Assembly: GCA_016783285.1 (NCBI GenBank)
Contig: JADHWW010000017.1
Location: 1 to 26,608 of the forward strand
DNA: 26,608 nt
From: Anaerolineae bacterium
GTDB lineage: Bacteria; Chloroflexota; Anaerolineae; B4-G1
Direction: 5' to 3'
Each line of letters begins with the position of its first letter. Position 1 is the stretch's first letter. The notes under the pieces are model-generated. The model saw nothing but the letters and a program-made list of their open reading frames with translations. It was not told the DNA's origin and made no database searches. Of this stretch, positions 7,038 through 15,630 are shown one piece after another. Position numbers and translations under genes: made by a program.

Positions 7038-7604
7038 TTGTACAATCAGAAAGGTTTCACTCTATGGTTCACCGGCCTCTCGGGGTCGGGCAAGACTGCC
7101 ATTGCGAAACTGGTCGAGCAGGAATTGCGCGACCGGGGCCTCAAGGTCGAGCGGCTGGACGGCGACATCGTGCGCCAGAGCCTGACCCGCGACCTGGGGT
7201 TCAGCAAGGAGGACCGGGACAAGAACATTGAGCGGGTGACGTTCGTGGCGAAACTGCTCACCCGCAACGGGGTGGCGGTACTCTGCTCGTTCATCTCCCC
7301 CTACCGGGAGCGGCGGGCCAAGTCGCGCCGGGAGATCGGCGAGTTCATCGAGGTCTACGTCGAGTGCCCGGTGGAGGTGTGCGCCCAGCGGGACGTGAAG
7401 GGGTTGTACGATAAGGCTTTCGCCGGAGAGATCGAGAACTTTACCGGCGTCTCTGACCCTTACGAGGAGCCGGAGGAGCCGGAGATCGTGTGCCACACGG
7501 CGCAGGAGACGCCGGAGAAGAGTGTGGGCAAGATCATCGCTTATCTGGAGGAGCAGGGATATGTCAGTTACCCGGCTCACATAGTGAGTCGTCCAGGGGG
7601 ATAG
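7038..7604 (+). CDS. cysC: Adenylylsulfate (APS) kinase
   Basis: A 188-residue cytoplasmic kinase that phosphorylates APS to PAPS. The P-loop GLSGSGKT is at residues 13-20. DGD (near 41), an RDLGFS-EDR-NI segment, and ISPYRERR with the KGLYDKA substrate loop follow family order. The start is TTG 7038, 7 nt after AAGGAG. The carboxyl tail (about 170-188) is slightly longer than usual. No ATP sulfurylase or reductase gene is in the window, so the role (assimilation or PAPS supply for sulfation) cannot be fixed. The next gene begins 7 bp downstream, so the two may be co-transcribed despite unrelated functions. Confidence 0.93.
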   Translation: MYNQKGFTLWFTGLSGSGKTAIAKLVEQELRDRGLKVERLDGDIVRQSLTRDLGFSKEDRDKNIERVTFVAKLLTRNGVAVLCSFISPYRERRAKSRREIGEFIEVYVECPVEVCAQRDVKGLYDKAFAGEIENFTGVSDPYEEPEEPEIVCHTAQETPEKSVGKIIAYLEEQGYVSYPAHIVSRPGG

Positions 7605-7611
7605 GGTTGGA

Positions 7612-10464
7612 ATGACCGACGTCAGGCAGGATGCCCTCCGCGAATTTGAGCACCGGCGCGGCCCTTATGAGGCGCCCCGGCTCGGCAACGAGGCAGAACT
7701 GCGCCACGCCTTTGCCGCCGTGCTGGAACGCGCCGGTATCCGGCTGTACCTGGAACGTGACCGCCACGACGCCCGGCTGAACCACATCATTCTGGAATTC
7801 AAAGCGCCTGGCGCTTTTCAGGGCCGCGTTACTAGCCATCCGTTCCGTGAGGCATTCGAGCAACTCGGGCGCTACATCGTTGAGCAGTCCATCCGCGATG
7901 GTTGGGAGCGGGCTGCTTACGTGGGCGTCGCCTGCGACGGCTTTCACCTGGCTTACGTCTTTTACGAGGCGCACGACCTGGTACGCCACACTGCTCTCGT
8001 ACCCCTCAACGCAGCCACCTTTGACATCCTGCTGCGCTATCTGCGGGACGACGTGCGGCGTGCCTTTACCGTCGAGAACGTCCTGAACGACTTTGGCCCC
8101 GGCAGTCCGGTAGCCCGCGACCTGATAGCCGCTCTATGGAATCTGCTGGAGCAAGATCTGGCGGCGGGTGCGGAACGACCCAAGACTGGTATGCTTTTTG
8201 CCGAGTGGAAATCGCTGTTCGCCCAGGTTGCCGACTTGAGCCACGCGCAACAGGGCCGGCTCGAGGGATTCAACAGCAACGTGGGCCTGCCCCACGACGC
8301 CGACCCCAGCCGGCTACTCTTTGTGCTGCACACCTACAATGCCATCCTGCTCAAACTCCTGGCGGCTGAACTGGTGACCACCTTCCGCCTCCTGCCTGAT
8401 GTGGGGTCTGGTTTTGCCGCCCATGCCGCCGCTCTCCCGACGGATGAACTGAGGACTCTGCTGGCCAAAGAGGTTGAACGCTCTCAACTCTTTCGGCGGG
8501 TCAATCTGCACAACTTGATCGAGGGCACCTACTTTACCTGGTACTTGACGGGGGGCGAGCCCGTGCTGGAAAGCATGCGCGAACTGCTCAAAACGTTGGC
8601 GCTCTACCGCTTTTCTGACCATTCGGCTGAACGCACTCGTGATCTGCTCAAGCGACTGTACGAAAGGCTCGTGCCGGAATTACTCCGCAAGAACCTGGGC
8701 GAGTTCTACACGCCCGACTGGCTGGCCGAGTTCACCCTGGATCAGGCTGGCTATCGAGGTGCGGACGTGTTGCGCTTGCGCCTGCTCGACCCTTGCTGTG
8801 GATCGGGGACTTTTCTCGTCCTGGCCCTGCGGCGATTTCTGGACGCCGGGCGACAAGCGATGGTCCCGCCCGACGAATTGCTGGCACGCGCCTGCGATGC
8901 GGTGGTGGGCTTTGACCTCAACCCACTGGCCGTCATTGCCGCTCGCGTCAACTACCTGCTCGCGGTGACCGACCTTCTGAGCAGCCAGTCCGATATCGAG
9001 ATCCCCGTTTACCTGGCCGATGCTGTCTATGCTCCTGCTGTCCGCCCGCTCGAACTGTGGGACAGCGAATGTAACTATTTTGCCTCGGTCGCCGTGGGAC
9101 GCTTTGAGCGCGTCGTCGGCAACCCGCCGTGGGTACGCTGGTCACGATTGCCCGAGTCATACCGCCAGCGGGCCAAGCCAACCTGCGACTGGTACGGCAT
9201 ATTTTCCAAGACCCCTTTCTTCGGCGGCAACGAATTGGACATATCGGGCATCATCACCTTTACCAGCGCCGACAAGTGGCTGGCTGATGGAGGCCGGTTG
9301 ACCTTTGTCATCACCCGCAGCCACTTTCGGGCCCCATCGTCTCAGGGCGTGCGCCGTTTCCGTTTGCCCGACGGCACACCGCTGCAAGTCGAGGTGGTTC
9401 ACGACCTGGTGGCCGTCAATCCCTTTCCCCGCCTGGCCAACAAGCCCGCTGTCCTCGTGCTCAATAAGGGGCGAGAAACTACCTACCCGGTGCCTTACGT
9501 TGTCTGGGGCCGCAAGGCAGGGGCGTCAATTTCAGAGGACGCTGATTGGTCCGACATTCAGGAGGCAGTTGACTTCCAGCGGCTCGACGCGATGCCGCTG
9601 GCTCCCGACGGTGGTCGCTGGAGCGTGTTGGGTGCCAGCGACGCGACGCTGCTCGAGTTACTGAGCGGCGGGTCGCGCCACCTGCGCGGGCGCAAAGGTG
9701 TCACGACTGACCTGAACGGTGTCTACTTTATCGAGATACTGGGCCCTGCCCCTGGGGGACGGCTACGCTTCCGCAACACTCCGGAGTCAGGGCGCAAACA
9801 GGTTGCCGGGTACGTGGGCGATATTGAGAGCGACCTGGTCTACCCGCTCATCAAAGGAGCGGCGAACATTCGCGCTTTCCGCGCCAGCATAGACACGCGC
9901 TGTATTCTCATCCCTAATCGCACCATCCACAATATCCCACCGGTGGAGCGATTCGCCAGAGACTACCAGTACGCACTGAGGTACTTGCAACTGTTCGAAC
10001 CGCTGCTCGTGGAGCGCTCGACCTATCGCACGCGGATGAAGAATACGGGGGCGCCATTCTACGCCGTGTACAACGTTGGCCCGTACACTTTCCAGCCCTA
10101 CAAAGTCGTCTGGGCCGAGCAGTCCAGCACGCTGGAAGCGGCAGTAGTTTCCACGGCGCAAGTGCCGCACCTGGGCGAGCGTCTCGTCGTCCCCGATCAC
10201 AAGGTCTTTTTCGCCGCCTTTGACGACGAGACCGAGGCTCATTTTGTCTGTGCACTACTCAACTCGGAGCCTGTCCGCACGTTCGTTGATAGTTTTACTG
10301 TCAAACTACAAGTCGGAACGTTGTTCGACGTACTGCGATTGCCGCCGTTCGACGCCCACGATCCATTGCATCTCCGGCTGGCGACACTCTCGAGACAGGC
10401 TCACACTGGCGCTGACCTGCGGGCCGAGGTGAACACTTGCGCTGAGGAAGCACTATGGCGATGA
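7612..10464 (+). CDS. Type IIG-like single-chain restriction endonuclease/N6-adenine methyltransferase (Eco57I class)
   Basis: A 950-residue protein. The amino end has a likely PD-(D/E)XK nuclease (Asp53 in RHDARLNHII, then Glu62-Phe-Lys64). A helical linker (about 150-350) leads to a gamma-class adenine methyltransferase: LGEFYTP 362-368 (motif X), DPCCGSGTF 393-401 (motif I), GFDLNP 433-438 (motif II) and GNPPW 503-507 (motif IV). The last 400 residues are a probable target-recognition domain. This architecture fits enzymes that cut and methylate with one chain. BREX PglX-like or DUF-type methylases are alternatives; no BREX or DISARM partners are nearby. It is intact, with no frameshift. 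A gene for an unknown 475-residue protein follows after 13 bp and may be a partner. Confidence 0.87.
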   Translation: MTDVRQDALREFEHRRGPYEAPRLGNEAELRHAFAAVLERAGIRLYLERDRHDARLNHIILEFKAPGAFQGRVTSHPFREAFEQLGRYIVEQSIRDGWERAAYVGVACDGFHLAYVFYEAHDLVRHTALVPLNAATFDILLRYLRDDVRRAFTVENVLNDFGPGSPVARDLIAALWNLLEQDLAAGAERPKTGMLFAEWKSLFAQVADLSHAQQGRLEGFNSNVGLPHDADPSRLLFVLHTYNAILLKLLAAELVTTFRLLPDVGSGFAAHAAALPTDELRTLLAKEVERSQLFRRVNLHNLIEGTYFTWYLTGGEPVLESMRELLKTLALYRFSDHSAERTRDLLKRLYERLVPELLRKNLGEFYTPDWLAEFTLDQAGYRGADVLRLRLLDPCCGSGTFLVLALRRFLDAGRQAMVPPDELLARACDAVVGFDLNPLAVIAARVNYLLAVTDLLSSQSDIEIPVYLADAVYAPAVRPLELWDSECNYFASVAVGRFERVVGNPPWVRWSRLPESYRQRAKPTCDWYGIFSKTPFFGGNELDISGIITFTSADKWLADGGRLTFVITRSHFRAPSSQGVRRFRLPDGTPLQVEVVHDLVAVNPFPRLANKPAVLVLNKGRETTYPVPYVVWGRKAGASISEDADWSDIQEAVDFQRLDAMPLAPDGGRWSVLGASDATLLELLSGGSRHLRGRKGVTTDLNGVYFIEILGPAPGGRLRFRNTPESGRKQVAGYVGDIESDLVYPLIKGAANIRAFRASIDTRCILIPNRTIHNIPPVERFARDYQYALRYLQLFEPLLVERSTYRTRMKNTGAPFYAVYNVGPYTFQPYKVVWAEQSSTLEAAVVSTAQVPHLGERLVVPDHKVFFAAFDDETEAHFVCALLNSEPVRTFVDSFTVKLQVGTLFDVLRLPPFDAHDPLHLRLATLSRQAHTGADLRAEVNTCAEEALWR

Positions 10465-10477
10465 ATAAGGAGTCCAG

Positions 10478-11905
10478 ATGAGCAGAAAACGATCACACAA
10501 ACGGAAAAAGCGCACTCCGGCATCTCGGAGACGACAGAAGCAACCGCGCCGCCGGGTTGCCCCGCCCCCCAGCCGGAACGAGCGGGTTCTGCGGGAGCGC
10601 ATCCTGAAATTCACCTACCAGACGCGCTTCGGAGACGACTTTAGACGCGCCATCCGCCTCTACTTTGGCGAGGAGGCGTTGCAGGATAACGTCCTCACCT
10701 TCGACGAGCAAGATATGCCCGGCTTCCAGGAATGGTACATCAACGACTACGTCACCTCCGAGGGAGAGCGCATCATTGACCTCTTTGCCCGCGAGGAGGG
10801 GCCGCGCCTCCCGGCGGCCCAGCGGCAGATAATCGCCGACTGGCTGCGCACCAACCGTTATCGCTTGTTCGAGGTGCAAAAGGTCGAGCCAGGCGTTGGC
10901 GAAACGATGCAAGACCTGCTCAGCGGCGAGGTGTTCGAGATCAACGACATCTCTGCCTCCTACGCCCTGGTAAAGTGGCAGGTCGTCCTGGCCCGCCCCC
11001 TGCTGACAGAGGGACGGTTGTCCTTCGCCGGGGTCGTGATTCCCCTCCCGCCAATGGAAAGGCCGGCGCTGCTGAACTTTAGCCGGGAACTGTGGGAAAA
11101 GTATCAAGCGCAGCACCCCCAGGCGTCGCTGGACGACTTTTACCGCGACCACAGCCTCGATCTCTATCATCACTTGATGGAGATCGCCACCGCGCCGCCT
11201 CCACCCGTCTACACGCCGGAGGGCCACCCGTTGACGTTCAGCACGGCCCGCTACGCCGTGAAGGACCCCCGGGCGGTCGCGGAGCGGCTGGGTCAGGCAG
11301 AGGAATTTGCCTACGTGGGGCCGGCCGACGAAGATGAGACGGCGTTGGCCTACGTCTGGATACTACGGGGTGACTCCCACGTGCCCGAGACCCCCATAGA
11401 GAGAGGGCTGATGCTCCGGGGTGAATGGACGGCCGGGCCAGGGAAGCCCTCCTACCGCTCCCTGGGCGACGTGCGGCTGTGGAGCAACCAATTGGAACTG
11501 GGGTGCCTTTCGCGGGAACGGCTGGCGGCCGGCAAGATGCTGCTCAGGCGAGTCCTGGGACGCCTCGTCCGGCACCAGGGCGACGAGTTCAGGGATATGG
11601 ACACCGCCAGCCTCGCGTCGGCACAGCCCCCTCCTCCAGACCACGAGGAGGAGATTCCGGCAGAGATCGCAGAGACCATCGTCCGCGAGATGATGGCCGC
11701 CAAATACGCAGAGTGGCTCGACAACCCAGTGCCCGCGCTGGACGGGAAATCCCCCCGCCAGGCGTCCCGCGACCCAGAGGCGCAGGAGCAGTTGGAGGAA
11801 CTGCTAAAGACCGTCGAATACATGGAAGAGCGAAAGCAGCGAGATGGTGAGCCCCACATTGACGTGGCAGACATACGCCGCGAACTTGGGTTGCCTTCGC
11901 GCTGA
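10478..11905 (+). CDS. Unknown protein, 475 aa, next to the type IIG gene
   Basis: Not assigned. The first 35 residues are highly basic (repeated Lys/Arg), suggesting contact with nucleic acid. A central region (about 40-330) is mixed alpha/beta with no recognised catalytic motif. A helical carboxyl part contains KYAEWLDNPVPALDGKSPRQ followed by a Glu-rich helix. That last stretch resembles the WLD-PIPALGGKTPREA pattern of the MbcA/ParS/Xre toxin-binding fold, also found at the end of some SEC-C-linked proteins; this is recalled similarity only. A Shine-Dalgarno AAGGAG precedes the ATG, 13 bp after the restriction-methylase stop. Adjacency suggests, but does not prove, a joint role. Confidence 0.8.
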   Translation: MSRKRSHKRKKRTPASRRRQKQPRRRVAPPPSRNERVLRERILKFTYQTRFGDDFRRAIRLYFGEEALQDNVLTFDEQDMPGFQEWYINDYVTSEGERIIDLFAREEGPRLPAAQRQIIADWLRTNRYRLFEVQKVEPGVGETMQDLLSGEVFEINDISASYALVKWQVVLARPLLTEGRLSFAGVVIPLPPMERPALLNFSRELWEKYQAQHPQASLDDFYRDHSLDLYHHLMEIATAPPPPVYTPEGHPLTFSTARYAVKDPRAVAERLGQAEEFAYVGPADEDETALAYVWILRGDSHVPETPIERGLMLRGEWTAGPGKPSYRSLGDVRLWSNQLELGCLSRERLAAGKMLLRRVLGRLVRHQGDEFRDMDTASLASAQPPPPDHEEEIPAEIAETIVREMMAAKYAEWLDNPVPALDGKSPRQASRDPEAQEQLEELLKTVEYMEERKQRDGEPHIDVADIRRELGLPSR

Positions 11906-11933
11906 AACCCTGCACCATCGTGGAGACCTCCCG

Positions 11934-14348
11934 ATGACTGCCAACCAACCATCCATCCCCCTATCCCGATTCGCGCCTCTCCTCATATTCCTGCTTACTT
12001 TCGCCCTCTACGCCGCCACCGCCGCCCCGGCCACCCTCTTTGGCGATCCTTCCGAGTACCAGTTCATCCCCGCCATCCTGGGCATCGCCCACCCGCCCGG
12101 CTACGCTTTCTACACGCTACTAGCCAAACTGTGGCAGACCCTCGCCCCGCTGGGCGCCATCCCCTTCCGCACCAACCTCCTGGCTGCCGCGATGGGGGCC
12201 TGGGCTGTCACCGCTGTCTATTTGATCGTGCACGACCTACAATCCGCAATCCGCAATCCGCAATCCACAATCTGCAATCTCTTTGCCGCGCTGTGCCTCG
12301 CCGCCGCCCCTGACTTGTGGCAGCACTCTATCCACGCCAACGCCCACATCGTCAGCGCGGCGCTGGCTGCCACCCACCTGTGGCTGCTGATTCGCTGGTG
12401 GCGCACCGGCGTCGCCCTGAGCGCTTGCCCTGAGCAAAGTCGAAGGGAGTCGAAGGGGCGCGACTGCTACCTGGCCGCCTTCGCCGTCACCCTGGGCTTG
12501 GCCACCACCCATCACCCCATCACCCTGGTGGGGGTTCCGGCTTACGGCCTCTTTATCCTGGCCGTGCGGCCCCGCATCCTGCGCCAGTGGCGGACACTGC
12601 TGTTGCTGGCGATCTGCCTGTTGCTGGGACTGACGCCGCTGCTCTACTATCCCCTGCGCAGCCCCAGCGCCCCCTTCGATCCCCCTCCTATGCATACCTG
12701 GGACGGTTTCTGGGGACACATCACCGCCCGGGGATTGCGGGGTAACCTCTTCCACTTTGGCCTGGCCGATCAACTCGACCGGGCGCTGGTCTTTTGGTCC
12801 CTCCTGCGACTCCAGTTCCTCTTACCGGTGATCCTCCTCATCCTCGTGGGACTGGTCTACCTGCCCCGCCGCCTTCCAAAACCCGCCCTGCTGATCTACC
12901 TTTTCCTCATCACCCATCTACTCTTCACCCTCAACACCGTCCAGGACGTGATGGCCTACCTCCTATTGCCCTTCACCGCCCTGGCCATCGCCGCCGCCGC
13001 CGGCGCTCTGGCCCTCACAGAACTTTTGGCCCGCGTCACTCGCCGTCTCCCATTCTTCATTCTTCATTCTTCATTCTTCATTCTCCTCCTCCCCTGGCCT
13101 TTCCTCCAAACCGTCACCAACCTCCAACGGGGCATCTCCCTGCGCGATTTCACCGCCGCCGAGGAATACGTCGCCGCCGTCTACCAACGCTTTGACGGGC
13201 GTGGCGAGGGCGTGGTGCTCCTGTCCGACTGGGAGCACCTGACACCGTTGTGGGTTCACATCTACGCCCAGGGAGAGCCGCTGGCCGAGCAGGACGTGAA
13301 ACTGGTCTACGTCTCCACCGCTAACCCGTGGGTCGAGTCGGTCTGGGCCCACATCGAGGAGGGCCCCATCTACCTGCCCGACTACCGGCCCGCCGTGCGC
13401 GACGCCGGCTTTCGCCTGGTGCCGGAGGGCTCCTTCTACCGCGTCGTCGCTCCGCCGGTGATGGATGCGACTCCCGCATATCCACTCGACGTCTGGGCCG
13501 GCGATCGCGTCCACATCCTGGGCTACGACCTGCCGACTGATACCGTCCGGGCGGGGGAGCCGCTGGAGTTGGTTCTGTACCAGAGTGTGCTGGAGCCGCT
13601 GGAGGGTATCTGGATGCCGTATGCCCAACTGGGCCCGGTCGAGGCCCGCTGGACGACCGACAGCCGGCTGCTCACCCCCCAATGGCAACCGGGCGAAATC
13701 GTCGCCGAGAGGTACGAACTGCCGCTGCCCTTCACCCTGCCGCCGGGGGAGTACCCGCTGCGTCTGGGCTACGCCGACTTGAGCGGCGGCCGGGCGGAAT
13801 TGTCCCTCTCGACCGGCGGCGCCACGGTGGAACTGGCGACCATCACCGTCCTGCCCAACCCCAGCACTCTCCTCGGTAGGGGCGCGGTGCCCGCGCCCCT
13901 GGCGAACCTGGACAACCAGGTGGCGCTCGTGGAGGCGCGGGCGCGGGCCGGATGGCAAACACGGGAGGCGATCTGGCAGGAACCGCTGGCCGTCCAGGCC
14001 GGGCGGCCCCTCCACCTGACCCTGACCTGGCGGGCGCTGACCTCTCCCCGCGATAGTTTCACCATTTTCATCCACCTGATAGACGGCGCGGGCCGCCCCG
14101 TCAGCGGCCACGACTACACCCCCCTGGGCGGGGCTTGCCCCACCTACCTGTGGTTCCCCAAGTGGCTGCCGGGCCAGACCCTCACCGACTCCTACCGGCT
14201 GGTTCTTCCGGCCGACCTGCCGCCGGGCGACTACTGGCTGGAGGTGGGGATGTATGGGATGACTTCCCTTCATCGCCTTTCTGTGGTAGACTTGGGGGGG
14301 AACCTGGCCGGCGACCGGATAATTCTTGGGCCGGTGCGAGCAGAATAG
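11934..14348 (+). CDS. DUF2723-type polytopic membrane protein (putative glycosyltransferase)
   Basis: An 804-residue protein. About 9-10 hydrophobic helices fill residues 12-395; the carboxyl half (about 400-804) is a predicted extracytoplasmic beta-rich region. GDPSEYQFIPAILGIAHPPGY (residues 37-57) is the DUF2723 signature, and the fold belongs to the dolichyl-phosphate-mannose transferase type (GT-C). The ATG at 11934 is preferred; an in-frame ATG at 11844 lies inside the preceding gene. Three in-frame repeat insertions interrupt it: a 7-bp-period run at residues 104-115 (SAIRNPQSTICN), a REP-like piece at 163-177 (SACPEQSRRESKGRD), and another 7-bp run at 374-384 (FFILHSSFFIL). The frame survives all three. 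The substrate is unknown. Confidence 0.87.
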   Translation: MTANQPSIPLSRFAPLLIFLLTFALYAATAAPATLFGDPSEYQFIPAILGIAHPPGYAFYTLLAKLWQTLAPLGAIPFRTNLLAAAMGAWAVTAVYLIVHDLQSAIRNPQSTICNLFAALCLAAAPDLWQHSIHANAHIVSAALAATHLWLLIRWWRTGVALSACPEQSRRESKGRDCYLAAFAVTLGLATTHHPITLVGVPAYGLFILAVRPRILRQWRTLLLLAICLLLGLTPLLYYPLRSPSAPFDPPPMHTWDGFWGHITARGLRGNLFHFGLADQLDRALVFWSLLRLQFLLPVILLILVGLVYLPRRLPKPALLIYLFLITHLLFTLNTVQDVMAYLLLPFTALAIAAAAGALALTELLARVTRRLPFFILHSSFFILLLPWPFLQTVTNLQRGISLRDFTAAEEYVAAVYQRFDGRGEGVVLLSDWEHLTPLWVHIYAQGEPLAEQDVKLVYVSTANPWVESVWAHIEEGPIYLPDYRPAVRDAGFRLVPEGSFYRVVAPPVMDATPAYPLDVWAGDRVHILGYDLPTDTVRAGEPLELVLYQSVLEPLEGIWMPYAQLGPVEARWTTDSRLLTPQWQPGEIVAERYELPLPFTLPPGEYPLRLGYADLSGGRAELSLSTGGATVELATITVLPNPSTLLGRGAVPAPLANLDNQVALVEARARAGWQTREAIWQEPLAVQAGRPLHLTLTWRALTSPRDSFTIFIHLIDGAGRPVSGHDYTPLGGACPTYLWFPKWLPGQTLTDSYRLVLPADLPPGDYWLEVGMYGMTSLHRLSVVDLGGNLAGDRIILGPVRAE
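12241..12281. repeat. 7-bp tandem repeat (CAATCCG family) inside the DUF2723 gene
   Basis: About six units of AATCCGC/AATCCAC/AATCTGC run in tandem and are translated as SAIRNPQSTICN. The period is 7 bp, so three units are read as seven residues. The run sits in a loop after a membrane helix. Confidence 0.9.
12424..12463. repeat. REP-like element inside the DUF2723 gene
   Basis: Contains TTG..CTGAGC..AGTCGAAG, shared with the reverse complement of the two 51-bp repeats in the tex gene (24923-24973, 25114-25164). It is translated in frame as PEQSRRESKGRD, a cytoplasmic or periplasmic loop between membrane helices. Confidence 0.75.
13051..13085. repeat. 7-bp tandem repeat (CATTCTT) inside the DUF2723 gene
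   Basis: Five near-perfect CATTCTT units, translated as FFILHSSFFIL within or next to a membrane helix. Confidence 0.92.
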
Positions 14349-14357
14349 ACGGGATGC

Positions 14358-14406
14358 GGGGCAGGCTTTCGAGCCTGTCAGAGCGGCAGACTGGAAAGTC
14401 TGCCCC
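14358..14406. repeat. 49-bp palindromic REP-like unit with two hairpins
   Basis: CAGGCT-TTCG-AGCCTG and the perfect GGCAGACT-GGAA-AGTCTGCC stand side by side, and the whole block is itself an imperfect palindrome beginning GGGGCAG and ending CTGCCCC. It lies between the DUF2723 and DUF4446 genes, starting 10 bp after the stop, where it could end or stabilise the upstream transcript. No T-tract follows. Confidence 0.8.
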
Positions 14407-14442
14407 ACCTTTGCACCAGAAGCGAGGTGATAAGGAGGAGCG

Positions 14443-14937
14443 ATGGACGTTGCACTATTGATCTGGGCGGTTGCGCTGACGATTTTGGTGATCGTCGGCA
14501 TTGTGTGGGTGCTCGACCTGCAGAGCCGGCTGCGCCGGCTGCAACGCCGCCACGAGAATGTCTTTGCCGAAGGAGGAGAGGACGCCAGCCTGGCCACGGC
14601 GCTGGAGAACCTGGCCTCCCGTCTCTCGGAGACGACTGCGCGCACCGAACGCCTGGTGGCGCACACCCAGCAGATTGACGCGACCCTGGCCCACTCTGTG
14701 CAGGGCGTGGGGCTGGTACGCTTCAGCGCCTTTCAGGACACCGGCAGTGATCAGAGTTTCGCGCTGGCGCTGGCGGACGGTGAGGGGAATGGCATCGTCA
14801 TCTCGGCGCTCTATGGGCGTGGCGCGACGCGCATCTACGCCAAGCCAGTCGAGGGCTGGCTCTCATCCAGGACGTTGAGCGAGGAGGAAAAGCAGGCATT
14901 GGCGGAGGCGCGTCAAGCCATCGTCGGTCAGGATTGA
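14443..14937 (+). CDS. DUF4446 family protein
   Basis: A 164-residue single-pass membrane protein. A membrane helix (about 4-24) is followed by a basic stop-transfer, a coiled-coil-like helix (about 55-90) and the conserved globular end VRFSAFQDTGSDQSFALAL with NGIVISALYGR and KPVEGWLS, which is the DUF4446 pattern. In many bacteria this family sits near chromosome-partition or cell-envelope genes; its activity is unknown. AAGGAGGAG precedes the ATG. It stands 94 bp after the DUF2723 gene with a REP-like unit between, and just upstream of the bactofilin gene. Confidence 0.9.
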   Translation: MDVALLIWAVALTILVIVGIVWVLDLQSRLRRLQRRHENVFAEGGEDASLATALENLASRLSETTARTERLVAHTQQIDATLAHSVQGVGLVRFSAFQDTGSDQSFALALADGEGNGIVISALYGRGATRIYAKPVEGWLSSRTLSEEEKQALAEARQAIVGQD

Positions 14938-14941
14938 CGTT

Positions 14942-14992
14942 ATGGTCATCGTTTCGGCCGTCTGAGAACATGGATCGGCAGGATTGGCGGAT
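14942..14992. repeat. 51-bp dispersed repeat, copy A
   Basis: Matches 20781-20831 at 44 of 51 positions in the same orientation. It starts 5 bp after the DUF4446 stop and ends 3 bp before the -35 box of the bactofilin promoter. Confidence 0.9.
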
Positions 14993-14995
14993 CGA

Positions 14996-15024
14996 TTGAC
15001 AAAAACCCGATGCTGGTATATCAT
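14996..15024 (+). promoter_or_regulatory. Sigma70-type promoter for the bactofilin gene
   Basis: TTGACA (14996-15001), 17-bp spacer, TATCAT (15019-15024). Transcription would begin near 15031, giving a leader of about 60 nt made almost wholly of the CCAA repeat. Confidence 0.75.
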
Positions 15025-15032
15025 CCCCACTG

Positions 15033-15074
15033 ACCAACAAACAAACCAACCAACCAACCAACCAACAAACTAAC
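15033..15074. repeat. Tetranucleotide repeat (CCAA/CAAA) in the bactofilin leader
   Basis: About ten 4-bp units: five consecutive perfect CCAA flanked by CAAA and CTAA variants. They lie between the predicted transcription start and the AAGGAGGG Shine-Dalgarno. The leader strand has almost no G, so it should be unstructured. Confidence 0.92.
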
Positions 15075-15091
15075 TACAAGGAGGGACACCT

Positions 15092-15553
15092 ATGTTTGGA
15101 AAAGAGAAAACTAGAGCCTCCCGCATGGCTCCCATCTCCAAGATCGAGACCATTATCGGCCCGAACGCCCACTTCCGGGGCGACGTCCAGTCCGATGGCG
15201 GCATTCGCATTGACGGCATCTTTGAGGGAAGCGTTGACATTGCCGGCAACCTGGTCATCGGCGAGGGGGCAAAAGTCATCGCCAGTATCAAGGCCAACAA
15301 CATCTCTATCTCTGGCGCGGTCAAAGGCAACGTTGCCGGCAACCGGGTGGAGATACTGGAGACCGGCCGGGTGTGGGGTGACCTGGTCATCAACTCGCTA
15401 CTGCTCAACGAGGGGGCCTACCTGCGTGGGCAGACGATGATGCACGGCGACATCGAGCCGCCGATGATCGAAGCCCCCAAATCCAGACCTGCCGTTGAGC
15501 CGGCCAGCGCCACCATCGTGGATGTAGAGCCGGTGACCAAGACGGGCAAGTAG
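15092..15553 (+). CDS. Bactofilin (polymer-forming cytoskeletal protein)
   Basis: A 153-residue bactofilin. The central part (about 20-115) is the right-handed beta-helix domain: IGPNAHFRGDVQSDGGIRIDG, then regular six-residue turns with GNLVIGEGAKVIASIKANNI and GAVKGNVAGNRVEIL. Flexible proline-rich ends follow the normal design; the amino end is short and polar. Bactofilins form non-nucleotide filaments under the membrane and organise cell-wall or polar factors. AAGGAGGG precedes the ATG by 8 nt. It has its own promoter and a hairpin downstream, so it is probably monocistronic. Confidence 0.95.
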   Translation: MFGKEKTRASRMAPISKIETIIGPNAHFRGDVQSDGGIRIDGIFEGSVDIAGNLVIGEGAKVIASIKANNISISGAVKGNVAGNRVEILETGRVWGDLVINSLLLNEGAYLRGQTMMHGDIEPPMIEAPKSRPAVEPASATIVDVEPVTKTGK

Positions 15554-15572
15554 CGCCGACATCGCAAGTAAA

Positions 15573-15607
15573 AAGCCCCCACCATGCCTGTATCGTGGTG
15601 GGGGCTT
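15573..15607 (-). terminator. Intrinsic terminator between convergent bactofilin and usp genes
   Basis: Perfect 12-bp stem AAGCCCCCACCA/TGGTGGGGGCTT with an 11-nt loop. Read on the minus strand it is followed by TTTTT, so it terminates the usp-lon operon. On the plus strand it follows the bactofilin stop by 19 bp and may also stop that transcript, though without a strong U-tract. Confidence 0.88.
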
Positions 15608-15630
15608 GCTCTCAATCTGTTCGTAGTGGG

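Noticed and set aside
7612..10464. BREX or DISARM system
   Set aside because: The methylase resembles large defence methylases, but no PglZ, BrxC, DrmA or helicase genes flank it.
13071..14666. 531-residue minus-strand open frame
   Set aside because: Lies opposite the DUF2723 and DUF4446 genes, shows no domain, and its composition is that of an antisense shadow.
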